Assembly (NCBI GenBank): GCA_003224835.1
Contig: QHZX01000352.1
Span: forward strand, 1-31,922
Direction of reading: 5' to 3'
From: Acidobacteriota bacterium
GTDB taxonomy: Bacteria; Acidobacteriota; Terriglobia; Terriglobales; Acidobacteriaceae
Length of the DNA stretch: 31,922 nucleotides
In this document: one piece after another, positions 15,345 through 23,896 of the stretch
Layout: every line of letters starts with the position of its first letter
How positions within the stretch are numbered: position 1 is the stretch's first letter
Notes under the pieces: generated by a model
Seen by the model: the letters and a program-made list of their open reading frames with translations, nothing else
What the model was told of the DNA's origin: nothing
Database searches by the model: none
Made by a program: the position numbers and the translations under genes

Positions 15345-15988
15345 GTGAAGAAAAGAATTCACATTGTTCTTCTGCTCGCCATACCGTAAAGAAAGAGGCG
15401 CCGCCGCTCAATCCAGATTATTACGTCAATATCAGAAAGCTTTATCCTTATGATCTGAGGTCGGCAAAGCAGTTGACCCGGCAGCCGGTCTGGGTCAAGG
15501 TTGGCTACTTTTATCCGTTTTATCCTTACGACAACGCATCCCATCACACCGATTTGTCTCATGAAGCGGGAAAGTTGCTGCCATTGCAGAAGCTAGAAAT
15601 CAAGGATGTGGTTAGCAGTGTGTCTCCGAAAACGGGCGGGCTGCAGGTGCTTGCAATTTTCAAGGACCGTGGAAAGTCTTATGCGGTGCCGATCGGAAAT
15701 GACCGCGGCGGCGATTTCAAGTTCTACTCCGACGACATGTTTTTCATCGATGACCCGCACCAACTCTACAAGCACTGGCCAACTGAGATTTGGCAGGCCA
15801 TCGATCAGCATCAGGTCAGGCCGGGGATGAACGAATTACAGGCCGATTTTGCGATCGGGATAGGGCTTCTCGGTTCGAGCAGCGGCTCAGCGGACAAGAC
15901 GTTGAATTATCCAAACGGGGGAAAGCCGATCACGATCAACTTTCGCGACGGCAAAGCAGCGGAGATTCGTCCAGGCTCGCCGAGCTGA
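15345..15988 (+). CDS. Putative secreted BamE/SmpA-like protein with apparent frameshift in the signal peptide
   Basis: In the main frame the protein is clear from about 15390 on (KKEAPPLNPDYYVNIRKLYP ... AAEIRPGSPS), but that frame has no convincing start and no signal peptide. In a neighbouring frame, GTG at 15345 encodes KKRIHIVLLLAIP, a good signal sequence, then stops at once. One missing base near 15384 would fuse them into a 214-aa secreted protein. The C-terminal part (VRPGMNELQADFAIGIG ... ITINFRDGKAAEIRPG) resembles the BamE/SmpA small-domain pattern (PGM..xQ, final strand with F..GK). The similarity is weak. The long main frame can also be read from 15203, inside the upstream gene. 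No function is assigned. Confidence 0.55.
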
Positions 15989-16058
15989 AGCGTGGCTTCG
16001 CTTGAGCTGTCGTCTGAGTGTTGGGGCGACGGGTCTCCCCGGGCGTTGTTTCACGATA

Positions 16059-16541
16059 CTAAGGGGACGGCGTATTTCCCGGTACAGCGTCGGGCTTTAG
16101 CACCGGAGAGTGCTCATCCGCTTCCTTCTGATCATCGGCGCGTATCACGCCATCATCTCTGCGATTCGTGCCCTCCATCTTGGCGAAAAATGAGCGATGA
16201 GTCGTGTCCATCTGCCTCGGCACCATCACAATTTCAAACGTATCTTTGTCTTTGTGCGGCGTGAACTTCACCGTGTAATCGCCGCGTTGGGTGGAAGCCA
16301 TGCGCCGGGTAAAGGAGCCGGTTTTCGCCAGATCCATCAGGGAAGTCGCGAAATGATCGTTCTTCTTTTTATAAATTTTTTGCGCCCGCAAAAAAGTGCG
16401 CAGGTATCCTAGGGCCGCGGCTTCGGAATCTGAACGCGCTGGATCATTCTTGAACTTGGGTTGATAAGTGGTTTGCGCCAGCGACTGAACTGCCATAGCA
16501 GCCAGCAGCATTGCTACAGGAAAAATGCGGGTAATTTTCAT
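16059..16541 (-). CDS. Secreted pilin-like (C-terminal domain) protein, 160 aa
   Basis: The ATG at 16541 is chosen over a TTG directly before it; neither has a clear ribosome-binding site. The signal peptide is MKITRIFPVAMLLAAMAVQS with cleavage after SLA. The mature part (EAAALGYLRTFLRAQKIYKK, then FATSLMDLAKTGSF, then YTVKFTPHKDKDTFEIVMVP) resembles the globular domain of type IV pilins and GspG-type pseudopilins, where a helix and an Asn/Asp-containing loop precede a three-stranded sheet. It lacks the prepilin peptidase site and long hydrophobic N-helix, so it cannot be a normal pilin. The rest of the tail is disordered and charged. It diverges from the response-regulator gene. Confidence 0.65.
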   Translation of the reverse strand: MKITRIFPVAMLLAAMAVQSLAQTTYQPKFKNDPARSDSEAAALGYLRTFLRAQKIYKKKNDHFATSLMDLAKTGSFTRRMASTQRGDYTVKFTPHKDKDTFEIVMVPRQMDTTHRSFFAKMEGTNRRDDGVIRADDQKEADEHSPVLKPDAVPGNTPSP

Positions 16542-16679
16542 CAATTTGGAGTCTCAGCCTCACACAAGATTGGATGCAACCTATGTTACTCCCGTAATTC
16601 ACAACGCGTTACGGAACCTTGCATCACCTTGGAATACATATATCCTAACGACACCCTAAGTCCGAGGACAGGCATAGCT

Positions 16680-17351
16680 ATGAAAGCTGCAACCGCGATG
16701 AAGACCACCTCCACCAAGAGCGCAATTCGCATTGCGGTAGTGGAGAGTGATCCGCTGCGCTTCGTTGGATTCCGCGCACTGTTCGATTCCGAGCCGGACT
16801 TCGAGTTGGTTTCGGCCAGCCTGGCGGAGCTTGCCAACATGCCGGAGATCGACCTGGTCCTTTTGGGAAATCGCAACGGACAAAATCTTTTCGATGTGAT
16901 GGCCAGCTTGAAAGCCTCGCGACCCGATGTGCGAATTATTGTGACCGGCGCCGGTATGGATGAAGAAACAATTCTGAAAGCCATCGCCGCCGGATCCAAA
17001 GGCTATGTGGATGAAGCTGCTTCGGCCTCCGAATTTGTGCAGGCTTTGCGCATCGTTCACCAGGGATCGGTCTGGGCCCCGCGCCGTGTGCTCTCGTTAT
17101 TTATTGAGCGGGTCAGCACCTCGCCCGGCCGGATTTTCCCCGCCGGACGCGTGACTTTTACCGATCGCGAAAAAGAAGTTCTGGAGATGCTGGTCGCTGG
17201 ACGTTCCAACAAAGAAATCGGATCGGCGCTTGGCATTGAAGAACGCACGGTGAAGGCGCACGTTGCGAAACTCATGCGCAAGGTCGGCGTGCAGAACCGC
17301 ATCGCACTTTCCGTGCATGCCATTACTCATTCGTTGGTGACGGCGAAATAA
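16680..17351 (+). CDS. LuxR/NarL-type response regulator with degenerate receiver
   Basis: I start at the ATG at 16680 (GAGGACAGG upstream), giving 223 aa; a second ATG at 16698 is possible, and the open frame from 16461 adds non-domain residues. The receiver (~15-125) keeps the acidic pair region (VVESDP), T89 (IIVTGAG) and K107 (GSKGYV). Strand 3 reads IDLVLLGNRNG, so the phospho-acceptor Asp is Gly63. Canonical phosphorylation is therefore not expected. The C-terminal HTH (~155-218: FTDREKEVLEMLVAGRSNKE, RTVKAHVAKLMRKVG) is complete. It may act as a constitutive or ligand-controlled regulator. No histidine kinase is adjacent; it diverges from the pilin-like gene. Confidence 0.88.
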   Translation: MKAATAMKTTSTKSAIRIAVVESDPLRFVGFRALFDSEPDFELVSASLAELANMPEIDLVLLGNRNGQNLFDVMASLKASRPDVRIIVTGAGMDEETILKAIAAGSKGYVDEAASASEFVQALRIVHQGSVWAPRRVLSLFIERVSTSPGRIFPAGRVTFTDREKEVLEMLVAGRSNKEIGSALGIEERTVKAHVAKLMRKVGVQNRIALSVHAITHSLVTAK

Positions 17352-17475
17352 GGTTTCGGCTCTCGGCTCTCAGTTCTCAGCGATCAGCTAACGCCTGGCA
17401 AATCTGCTTATTCCAAACCTTGAAATCCCGATTCACGGTAAGAGCCGGGCCCGGCACCCTGCGGCCCACCGTGCA

Positions 17476-17940
17476 CTACTGCGATACGTCCCTTGGAAAA
17501 GATTTGAATTCGACCCGGCGCGAGTCCTGGCTGGTGTTTTTCTTGTCAGCGTCGCTGCGGAAGCGGTTCAGGGTTCCGCGAATCACGTAATAGCCTTCCT
17601 CGTCTGGCCGTTTGCCTGCGCCTCGTCCAAGCGTTCCATCGAAGGTGAACCAGGTCCCATGAACGTTCTTAGTGGTGAATGTCAAGTGGCCGGAGTCGAG
17701 CTTTCCTGATTCGAAGAACTGGTCGAGGAATTGATTCTTGTCACTCTCGGAATCGCCAAAACGCGAGATGAAGCCGCTTATTTTGCCGTCGTCCTCAAGC
17801 GTAACCTGCACGAACTCGCCGTCACGCAGGAAGCTGTACATGCCGGAATAATCGTCAGTAGCCGGGGATGGCGATTGCGGCGCAGCCGGGAGGACGGGCG
17901 ATACGAGCAGAACGAGCACCAGCAGTAGTCGCATGAGCAT
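17476..17940 (-). CDS. Secreted hypothetical protein, 154 aa
   Basis: The frame can be read from 18027, but the residues up to 17940 are not signal-like. The ATG at 17940 (or 17934) starts a textbook signal peptide (MLMRLLLVLVLLVSPVLPAA). The mature protein is beta-rich with short motifs YSGMYSFLRDGEFVQVTLED, GKISGFISRFGD and FTTKNVHGTWFTFDGTLGRG, consistent with a small barrel of the lipocalin/META type, but I do not recognise the family. It has no cysteines in the mature part. Adjacent genes are on the other strand. No clear ribosome-binding site is visible upstream. Confidence 0.65.
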   Translation of the reverse strand: MLMRLLLVLVLLVSPVLPAAPQSPSPATDDYSGMYSFLRDGEFVQVTLEDDGKISGFISRFGDSESDKNQFLDQFFESGKLDSGHLTFTTKNVHGTWFTFDGTLGRGAGKRPDEEGYYVIRGTLNRFRSDADKKNTSQDSRRVEFKSFPRDVSQ

Positions 17941-18130
17941 CCAGAGTACACCATCGCGGCAGTCACTTCGGCGCCCTGCATTGGCGCCGCAGCGTGCGCT
18001 GTAGAACACTAACGAGGTGGCAAACATGAGACTTCCGTGCCATTTTCCCGCTTATTTCTTGACAAATTCCGTTTAGCTGCATAAAGTTCGATCAGGTTTT
18101 TCGCTGTATTTATCTCCAAGGTGCCCAAAT

Positions 18131-18394
18131 ATGAAGAATGTTTACGAGGTTCTCCGGCAGAAGGAATTGGAAATGGCCCGATTGGAAAAAGAAGTCGAGG
18201 CCTTGCGGGTAGCCGCTCCGCTTCTGTCCGACGACAAGGACATCAGTTCTGATACCGTTGCTAAGCCAACGCTCGCTCCGGCTGTCGCTTCCGCCACGCA
18301 ACAGCCCATCCGCATTCCGCAACCAGCTGTCAACCAGTCGCAGCCGACCGCCCGCGCTGCCGGATGGGAAGACAGTGCAAAACGCTGGCCGTAA
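18131..18394 (+). CDS. Small coiled-coil protein, 87 aa
   Basis: The ATG at 18131 has AAGGTG about 8 bases upstream. The first 30 residues (MKNVYEVLRQKELEMARLEK, then EVEALRVAAPLL) form an amphipathic, heptad-like helix suited to dimerisation. The remaining residues are low-complexity (Pro, Gln, Ser, Ala), probably disordered, ending GWEDSAKRWP. There is no signal peptide and no membrane helix, so it is likely cytoplasmic. The gene lies about 140 bp upstream of the 2-oxoglutarate dehydrogenase gene on the same strand and could share its transcript. I do not recognise the function. Confidence 0.65.
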   Translation: MKNVYEVLRQKELEMARLEKEVEALRVAAPLLSDDKDISSDTVAKPTLAPAVASATQQPIRIPQPAVNQSQPTARAAGWEDSAKRWP

Positions 18395-18533
18395 AGACGG
18401 TTTCACTGCAATCTAGTTTTCTGCCTTGGGCCAAGCTCAGGGCAGTTTTGTTTTGATCCAGAAATTTCGTACCAAAGTCACTTCCGAATCAAGCACGCCT
18501 GCCGCAGCATCCTTTATTCTAGTAATAGTTCTT

Positions 18534-21035
18534 ATGGCTACCCGACAATCCAAGACCGGCAATGGCGCCGGTGCCGCGTTGATGGAAGTTCCTAATAGTG
18601 AGCGCGAGCGGGTGTTCGATCTCTACCGACAATGGGGATATCTCGAAGCCGATCTTGATCCCTTAGGGTTTTTGCAACCCACGCCTCATCCAGACTTGCC
18701 CCAAAACAGCGAATATTCCGAGGAAGCGCGCAGGTTTTATTGCAGCACGGTTGGGGTTGAATTCACGCACATTACTGACGTAGAGCGGCGCCGTTGGATT
18801 CAGGAAAGAATGGAAGGCCAAGCGCCTGCGGTTGATCAAAGTCGCGCGCTCGACCTGCTGATCCGCGCAGACTTGTTTGAGCTGGTTCTGCAGCAGCGAT
18901 ACCTGGGAACGAAACGGTTTTCGCTGGAAGGTGTGACTGCTCTCATCCCGCTGGTGGATGAAATTCTTGAGGGTGCTGGCCAGCATGGCGCGGTGGAACT
19001 GGTGATGGGGATGAGCCACCGGGGACGCCTCAATGTGATTGTGCACGTGGCCAAACGGGCGCCGGAAGAGGTGTTTGCCGGCTTCGAAGACGTCGATCCT
19101 CGCAGTGTTCTGGGCAGCGGCGATGTGAAATATCACATGGGCGCAACCGGCGAATATGTGACTCGCAGTGGCGCCAAGATGCACATCCACCTGGTATCGA
19201 ATCCCAGCCACCTTGAAGCAGTCGATCCTGTGACCGTGGGCCGCACTCGCGCCAAGCAGGACCGGGCGGGTGAAGGCGGCGAAAAACAGTTCCTTCCTCT
19301 GCTCGTCCATGGCGACGGGGCATTTGCGGGACAAGGCGTATTCGCGGAGACGCTGAATTTGGCCGAAATTCATGGCTATAGCGTGGGCGGCACAGTGCAC
19401 GTGATCGTCAACAACTTAATCGGATTCACTACCGTTCCAAGCGAGCTGCATTCGTCGCGCTTTGCGGCACAGCTGGCCCGCCGGCAGAATATTCCAATTT
19501 TTCATGTCAATGCCGAAGACGTGGATGCAGTCATTCGCGTGGGCCGCATGGCGCTCGAGTATCGCTACAAGTTCGGCAGCGATGTTGTTGTCGATCTCAT
19601 TGGATACCGGCGTCATGGTCACAGCGAGGTCGATGATCCGACCATCACGCAACCGCTGCTCTATAAGTCAATCAAAGAGCATCCGCCGCTGTGGGAGATT
19701 TACGCCGAAGATGCCGGAATTGAGGATGCGCGATCGCGCGCAGATGCGATCAAAGCAGAGCTTGAAACAGCGCAAAAGCGCGCCGGTCACATTCGCAAGA
19801 AGCCGATGATGCGGGCTTTGCCCAACTACTGGGACAAATATCAAGGCCGGCGTTACAAGCCGCAATACGAAGTGGAAACCGCTGTTTCGGCCGAAGAGTT
19901 GCGAAGCTTGACCCAAGGGCTTACCAGTTATCCCGCCGATTTTCACATTCATCCTAAGGTCGGCAAACTGCTGGAACAACGCGCCGAGATGGGCAATGGA
20001 AAGCGCGCCGTGGATTACGGCATGGCGGAAGCGCTGGCTTTTGCCAGCCTGGTGAAAGGCGGCACGCCGGTGCGGCTTAGCGGACAGGACAGCCGTCGCG
20101 GAACCTTCAACCAGCGGCATTCCGTCCTCGTGGATATCGAGAACGAGCAGGAATATGTTCCCCTGCAGCACATCTCGGAAAGTCAGGCAGCATGTGCCAT
20201 CTATAACTCGACGCTGTCCGAAGCTGGCGTGCTTGGCTTCGAATACGGTTATAGCCGCGACTATCCAGAGACGTTAGTTCTATGGGAAGCGCAGTTCGGC
20301 GATTTTGCCAACGTGGCGCAGGCGATCATCGATCAATTTATCGTGGCCGGAGAGTTCAAGTGGGACTTGCTTTCGGGCCTGGTGCTGCTGCTGCCGCATG
20401 GATACGAAGGCCAGGGCCCGGAGCACTCCAGCGCGCGCATCGAGCGCTTCCTGCAACTCGCGGCCAGTGACAATTTTCAGATCTGTCAGCCCTCAACTGC
20501 CGCGCAGTATTTTCATTTGCTGCGCCGACAGGCGCTCAGAACCTGGCGAAAGCCGCTGGTTGTGTTCACGCCTAAGAGCATGTTGCGGCATCCCGAGGCG
20601 TCGTCGTCGATCGAAGAATTTTCCAGCGGCAGCTTTCTCAAAGTTCGGCCGGATCTTGAGGCCACCGACGCGCGCCGAATTCTGCTTTGCACCGGCAAGA
20701 TCGGCCACGAACTCCGCATCGAGCGCAAAAAGAAAAAAGACCTCGGCATTGCCATTACTTTTGTCGAGCAGATGTATCCCTTCCCCGAAGCTGAGCTTGC
20801 GGCTGAACTGCAACGCCATGCGAATGCGCGGGAAATCGTTTGGGTGCAGGAAGAGCCGGCGAATATGGGCGCGCTGAGCTATATGCTGCCTCGCTTGCGG
20901 CACCTGGCCGGAGAACGTTCGGTGCTGTCGGTAAAGCGTTCCGCTAGCCCCAGCCCGGCCACAGGATCGTCGAAAGCGCATGATGTCGAGCAGAAGGCGT
21001 TGCTCTCGCTGGCCCTGACCACCAATGGCCACTGA
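18534..21035 (+). CDS. sucA: 2-oxoglutarate dehydrogenase E1 component
   Basis: E1 decarboxylates 2-oxoglutarate with thiamine diphosphate and passes the succinyl group to the lipoyl E2 in the TCA cycle. The ATG at 18534 gives 833 aa; the frame extends to a TTG at 18426, but those residues are unlike the family, and neither start has a strong ribosome-binding site. Landmarks are the N-terminal YRQWGYLEADLDPLG, MGMSHRGRLNVI, the TPP motif HGDGAFAGQG (G260-D261-G262) with its NN partner, GYRRHGHSEVDDP, the Tkt_Pyr domain VRLSGQDSRRGTF and the C-terminal EEPANMGA. The length is somewhat below that of E. coli SucA because the N-terminus is shorter. The last 11 bp overlap the next gene. No E2/E3 gene is adjacent. 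Confidence 0.95.
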   Translation: MATRQSKTGNGAGAALMEVPNSERERVFDLYRQWGYLEADLDPLGFLQPTPHPDLPQNSEYSEEARRFYCSTVGVEFTHITDVERRRWIQERMEGQAPAVDQSRALDLLIRADLFELVLQQRYLGTKRFSLEGVTALIPLVDEILEGAGQHGAVELVMGMSHRGRLNVIVHVAKRAPEEVFAGFEDVDPRSVLGSGDVKYHMGATGEYVTRSGAKMHIHLVSNPSHLEAVDPVTVGRTRAKQDRAGEGGEKQFLPLLVHGDGAFAGQGVFAETLNLAEIHGYSVGGTVHVIVNNLIGFTTVPSELHSSRFAAQLARRQNIPIFHVNAEDVDAVIRVGRMALEYRYKFGSDVVVDLIGYRRHGHSEVDDPTITQPLLYKSIKEHPPLWEIYAEDAGIEDARSRADAIKAELETAQKRAGHIRKKPMMRALPNYWDKYQGRRYKPQYEVETAVSAEELRSLTQGLTSYPADFHIHPKVGKLLEQRAEMGNGKRAVDYGMAEALAFASLVKGGTPVRLSGQDSRRGTFNQRHSVLVDIENEQEYVPLQHISESQAACAIYNSTLSEAGVLGFEYGYSRDYPETLVLWEAQFGDFANVAQAIIDQFIVAGEFKWDLLSGLVLLLPHGYEGQGPEHSSARIERFLQLAASDNFQICQPSTAAQYFHLLRRQALRTWRKPLVVFTPKSMLRHPEASSSIEEFSSGSFLKVRPDLEATDARRILLCTGKIGHELRIERKKKKDLGIAITFVEQMYPFPEAELAAELQRHANAREIVWVQEEPANMGALSYMLPRLRHLAGERSVLSVKRSASPSPATGSSKAHDVEQKALLSLALTTNGH

Positions 21036-21621
21036 TCCCGCACCGTTGTGGAAGCCTCGCCGGACATTTCTGATTCTGTTTGTCTCTTCACTGGTGCTGA
21101 TCACTATTGCCGGCACAAGCCTCATGATTAGCGGTAATCGATACTGGCAGGGCGTCCTGCGGGATGAAATCACTCGCGACCTGACTGGAAAAGCGCGAAT
21201 GTTCGCCGCCCGCGTTGATACCGACCGCCTGCACAATATCCAAGACATCACCTCCCAGGAAGGGCAATATGCGGGGGCGCGGGCCACAGTCATTGACGTT
21301 AATGGCAAGGTCCTAGCCGATTCCGAAATACCTGTTGTGACTCTGGAAGACGAGGGGAAACGCCCGGAATTTATTGCCGCATTGCGCGGCCAGACGGGAG
21401 TGAAATCCCGGAAGCGCAACGCTTTTGGCGTTCCTGTGCTTTACGTGGCGGTTCCAGTGTCGGGCGGTGCGGTGCGGCTGGCGTCTCCACTAGCTGATGT
21501 GGATATTGCAACTGCTCATGCGCATGAAGGTATGTTACTAGGACTTGCGGCGTCAGTTTGTGCTGCGTTGCTGGTTTCTGTGGTCGGTACAAAACTCATT
21601 CACTGGCAAAGGACGATATGA
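21025..21621 (+). CDS. Truncated PhoR-like sensor protein, no kinase domain
   Basis: The ATG at 21025 overlaps the sucA stop by 11 bp, so translation is likely coupled. The 198-aa product has an N-terminal membrane helix (TFLILFVSSLVLITIAG), an extracytoplasmic region of about 130 residues with a PAS/Cache-like fold (RATVIDVNGKVLADSE), and a second helix (GMLLGLAASVCAALLVSVVG). This is how PhoR-type histidine kinases begin; the family would continue with HAMP, DHp and ATPase domains, but a TGA follows HWQRTI. I find no kinase sequence in any frame after 21621. It may be a remnant, an assembly break or a kinase-free sensor. Confidence 0.7.
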   Translation: MATDPAPLWKPRRTFLILFVSSLVLITIAGTSLMISGNRYWQGVLRDEITRDLTGKARMFAARVDTDRLHNIQDITSQEGQYAGARATVIDVNGKVLADSEIPVVTLEDEGKRPEFIAALRGQTGVKSRKRNAFGVPVLYVAVPVSGGAVRLASPLADVDIATAHAHEGMLLGLAASVCAALLVSVVGTKLIHWQRTI

Positions 21622-21671
21622 GAGACCCGTCCAGCGAGTGAAGGGAAGAGAGACTGTTTTTCTGCCGATCT

Positions 21672-22406
21672 TTACGCTACGGTGCGAAGCTTCCCAGGCA
21701 TAAAGTGATACGGTGGCCATGGCCCGCTCACTGATATTTCACAATCTTTGAATTGCTTAGCTGCATTGGTGTAGCGGTTCTGGTACTTTTCGACCGACTT
21801 TGAGTCAATCAAGTGGGCGATGTCGATGAGCATCCCATCGGTATTGACTCGTTTGCAGCTGACTTCTTCCTCAAGCGGGCTAAACAAGCGGTGGACCTGC
21901 ACTGAAAGAGCTCTGGCTTTGGTCTGTCGCTCGCGATCTGCCACGGCCTTTTCACGCAATTTGATCAGATACTCGCCGCCGACCGTGTCGGGAATCTGAA
22001 TATCCTGAAACGGCTTCAAAGTCCCTTTTCGTACCAGAAGCTTCACGTGCATCTCTGCCTTACCCTTCAGCCGCGCAACACTTTCGCCAAATGCCCGCCG
22101 ATTGTTCCGGACCGCCTGACGCAAGGAGTCATCGCTATCAAAAATCGTGCCGAAGCGGAACGGCAACACGGTTCCCTGGCGGAAACATACGCTTACCACC
22201 CTGGCATGGTCGAGAACGTGCTTTTCGTCCAAATTACAGGTGGCACGGTCGAATTCGCTGACGATGACCGAAAATTCGCCGCTGGGATAGCTTAGGATAG
22301 TTGCCCCATTCACTCCTTGAATGCCCTCTATGATGAAAGGGCGGCGAGTGCGGGTTCCGTTGGTGTGATTCTGATGCTCAGTGAGGCAGTACGCGTACCA
22401 GGACAT
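21672..22406 (-). CDS. GvpL/GvpF family protein
   Basis: The ATG at 22406 is preceded by GGAGAG and starts MSWYAYCLTE; the frame extends to 22436, but this start fits the family better. The 244 aa show the GvpL/F pattern: an N-terminal YAYCLTEH strand, HARVVSVCFRQGTVLPFRFG with its LPFRFGT motif, LKGKAEMHVKLLV, and the C-terminal SGPWPPYHF. In gas-vesicle producers, GvpF/L are minor proteins thought to control assembly of the GvpA shell. No gvpA, gvpN or other gvp gene is in this window, so the function is uncertain and the family name may be only structural. It converges on the truncated sensor gene and diverges from the M24 gene. Confidence 0.85.
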   Translation of the reverse strand: MSWYAYCLTEHQNHTNGTRTRRPFIIEGIQGVNGATILSYPSGEFSVIVSEFDRATCNLDEKHVLDHARVVSVCFRQGTVLPFRFGTIFDSDDSLRQAVRNNRRAFGESVARLKGKAEMHVKLLVRKGTLKPFQDIQIPDTVGGEYLIKLREKAVADRERQTKARALSVQVHRLFSPLEEEVSCKRVNTDGMLIDIAHLIDSKSVEKYQNRYTNAAKQFKDCEISVSGPWPPYHFMPGKLRTVA

Positions 22407-22556
22407 AAGAGGTCTCTCCATGCTGGCGAGAAGCAACCGGGCCGCTTCTCTTTTTTGAGACAGCTCGTTAGTTGAACCCAGGAAGTACGGGCAGTTTGTT
22501 ACAACAGACGTCGAAGGGCGCGTCCAGCTTCATCTTACGCCGGGGGAATCAAAAAA

Positions 22557-22574
22557 TGCAACAATTTCGTTGCA
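22557..22574. promoter_or_regulatory. Inverted repeat TGCAAC-N6-GTTGCA, possible operator
   Basis: The perfect 6-bp arms with a 6-bp spacer lie in the divergent intergenic region between the GvpL/F-like gene and the M24 peptidase gene. The size and symmetry fit a dimeric repressor site, but there is no second copy in the window to support it. Confidence 0.3.
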
Positions 22575-22682
22575 GTGTGCATCAAGTCAGGTTTTTAAAA
22601 TGTAATTTCTGCTCGCCCAGGCTCGTGCTTTAAAATCCCTGCCAGTGTTTACAATGTGTTTTCCTTAACTGAGTTTCACTTT

Positions 22683-23849
22683 ATGAACCTTGCTGCAATC
22701 CAATCCGCACTTCGCGAGCGCAACCTCGACGCCTGGCTCTTCTGCGACCACCATCATCGCGATCCCATTGCGTATCGCGTGCTCGGACTTCCCGAGAAGC
22801 TGATGGTTACGCGCCGGTGGTTTTATCTGCTACCAGCCGAGGGCGAACCGCAAAAACTGGTCCATAAAATCGAAGCCGGACACCTGGACGCCTTGCCGGG
22901 GGCGAAGCGCTCCTATGCAGCCTGGCAGGAACTGTTTGACGGGTTGAAGCATTTGCTGGCGGGTCATCGCGATATAGCCATGCAGTACTCGCCGAATAAC
23001 AGTATCTTCACCATTTCACTGGTTGATGGCGGCACCCTGGAGCTGATTCGCGGGCTGGGTAAGAACATTGTCAGCTCGGGTGATCTGGTCGCTCTTTTCG
23101 AGGCCACTCTCACTGAGGAGCAGATCAAAACTCACTTCGCGGCCCGCGAGGCATTGGACAAAATCACCGCCGCGGCCTTTCAGGAAATCGGCCGTCGTGT
23201 CCGCAACGGCGGCACCAACGAGTTTGAAATCCAGCAATGGATTCTGGAGGCTTTTGGCCGCGAGAAGCTGGTGAGCTCGGATACACCCGTGGTCGCGGTA
23301 AACAAGAACAGCGGCGATCCCCATTACGGCCCAAGCAGCACGAACTCAGCCCCAATCCGCGAAGGTGATTTCGTTCTGCTCGACATCTGGGCCAAGCAAG
23401 ATGTGCCCGGCGCGGTCTATTACGACATTACCTGGACAGGGTTCGTTGGCAAGGCGGCATCCGACCGCCAGCAGGAGGTGTTTAACGCCGTCCGCGACGC
23501 GCGCGATGCCGGCGCGAAATTCGTCGAGGAGTCAATAGGCGCGGGCAAGACCATTGCCGGATATCAAGTCGATCAAATCGTCCGCAGCTCTATAAAGAAA
23601 TCGGGGCTCGGCAGTTATTTCGTTCATCGCACCGGACATTCGATTGGCACCGAGGTGCACGCTAACGGCGCAAACATGGACGACCTCGAGATCCATGACG
23701 AGCGCCGCGTTCTGCCGAACAGCCTTTTTTCCATTGAGCCGGGAGTTTATTTCCCTGAATTCGGCGTGCGCAGCGAAATCAATATGCTGGTTCGCAGCAA
23801 GAGCGCCGAAGTAACTGGTAGAATTCAAAATGAGGTCGTACTCATCTAA
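22683..23849 (+). CDS. M24-family metallopeptidase (Xaa-Pro aminopeptidase type)
   Basis: I start at the ATG at 22683 (MNLAAIQSALRERNLDAWLF), giving 388 aa. The N-terminal half is the creatinase-type domain, the C-terminal half (from ~150) the pita-bread metallopeptidase. All five metal ligands are in place: D234 (LLDIWAK), D248 (YDITW), H319 (HRTGHSIG), E352 (SIEPGVY) and E365 (RSEIN). The length and domain pair fit cytoplasmic X-Pro aminopeptidases, which remove an N-terminal residue before proline; the substrate is not shown by sequence. No signal peptide is present. The gene stands at the head of a unit with a membrane-protein pair 50 bp downstream. Confidence 0.9.
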   Translation: MNLAAIQSALRERNLDAWLFCDHHHRDPIAYRVLGLPEKLMVTRRWFYLLPAEGEPQKLVHKIEAGHLDALPGAKRSYAAWQELFDGLKHLLAGHRDIAMQYSPNNSIFTISLVDGGTLELIRGLGKNIVSSGDLVALFEATLTEEQIKTHFAAREALDKITAAAFQEIGRRVRNGGTNEFEIQQWILEAFGREKLVSSDTPVVAVNKNSGDPHYGPSSTNSAPIREGDFVLLDIWAKQDVPGAVYYDITWTGFVGKAASDRQQEVFNAVRDARDAGAKFVEESIGAGKTIAGYQVDQIVRSSIKKSGLGSYFVHRTGHSIGTEVHANGANMDDLEIHDERRVLPNSLFSIEPGVYFPEFGVRSEINMLVRSKSAEVTGRIQNEVVLI

Positions 23850-23896
23850 ATTCCTGATTATGCGAGATGGGCACCCAGGGCTACTTTCAAGCAGAT

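Noticed and set aside
15992..16264. Plus-strand 90-aa frame after the frameshifted secreted protein
   Set aside because: It is opposite the pilin-like gene, which has a signal peptide and a plausible domain.
20493..21419. 308-aa open frame antisense to sucA
   Set aside because: It lies wholly opposite confirmed coding sequence, has no domain and no ribosome-binding site; such frames are common in GC-rich genes.
21672..22406. A gas-vesicle operon
   Set aside because: Only a GvpL/F homologue is present; no GvpA, GvpN, GvpG, GvpK or other member lies in the window.
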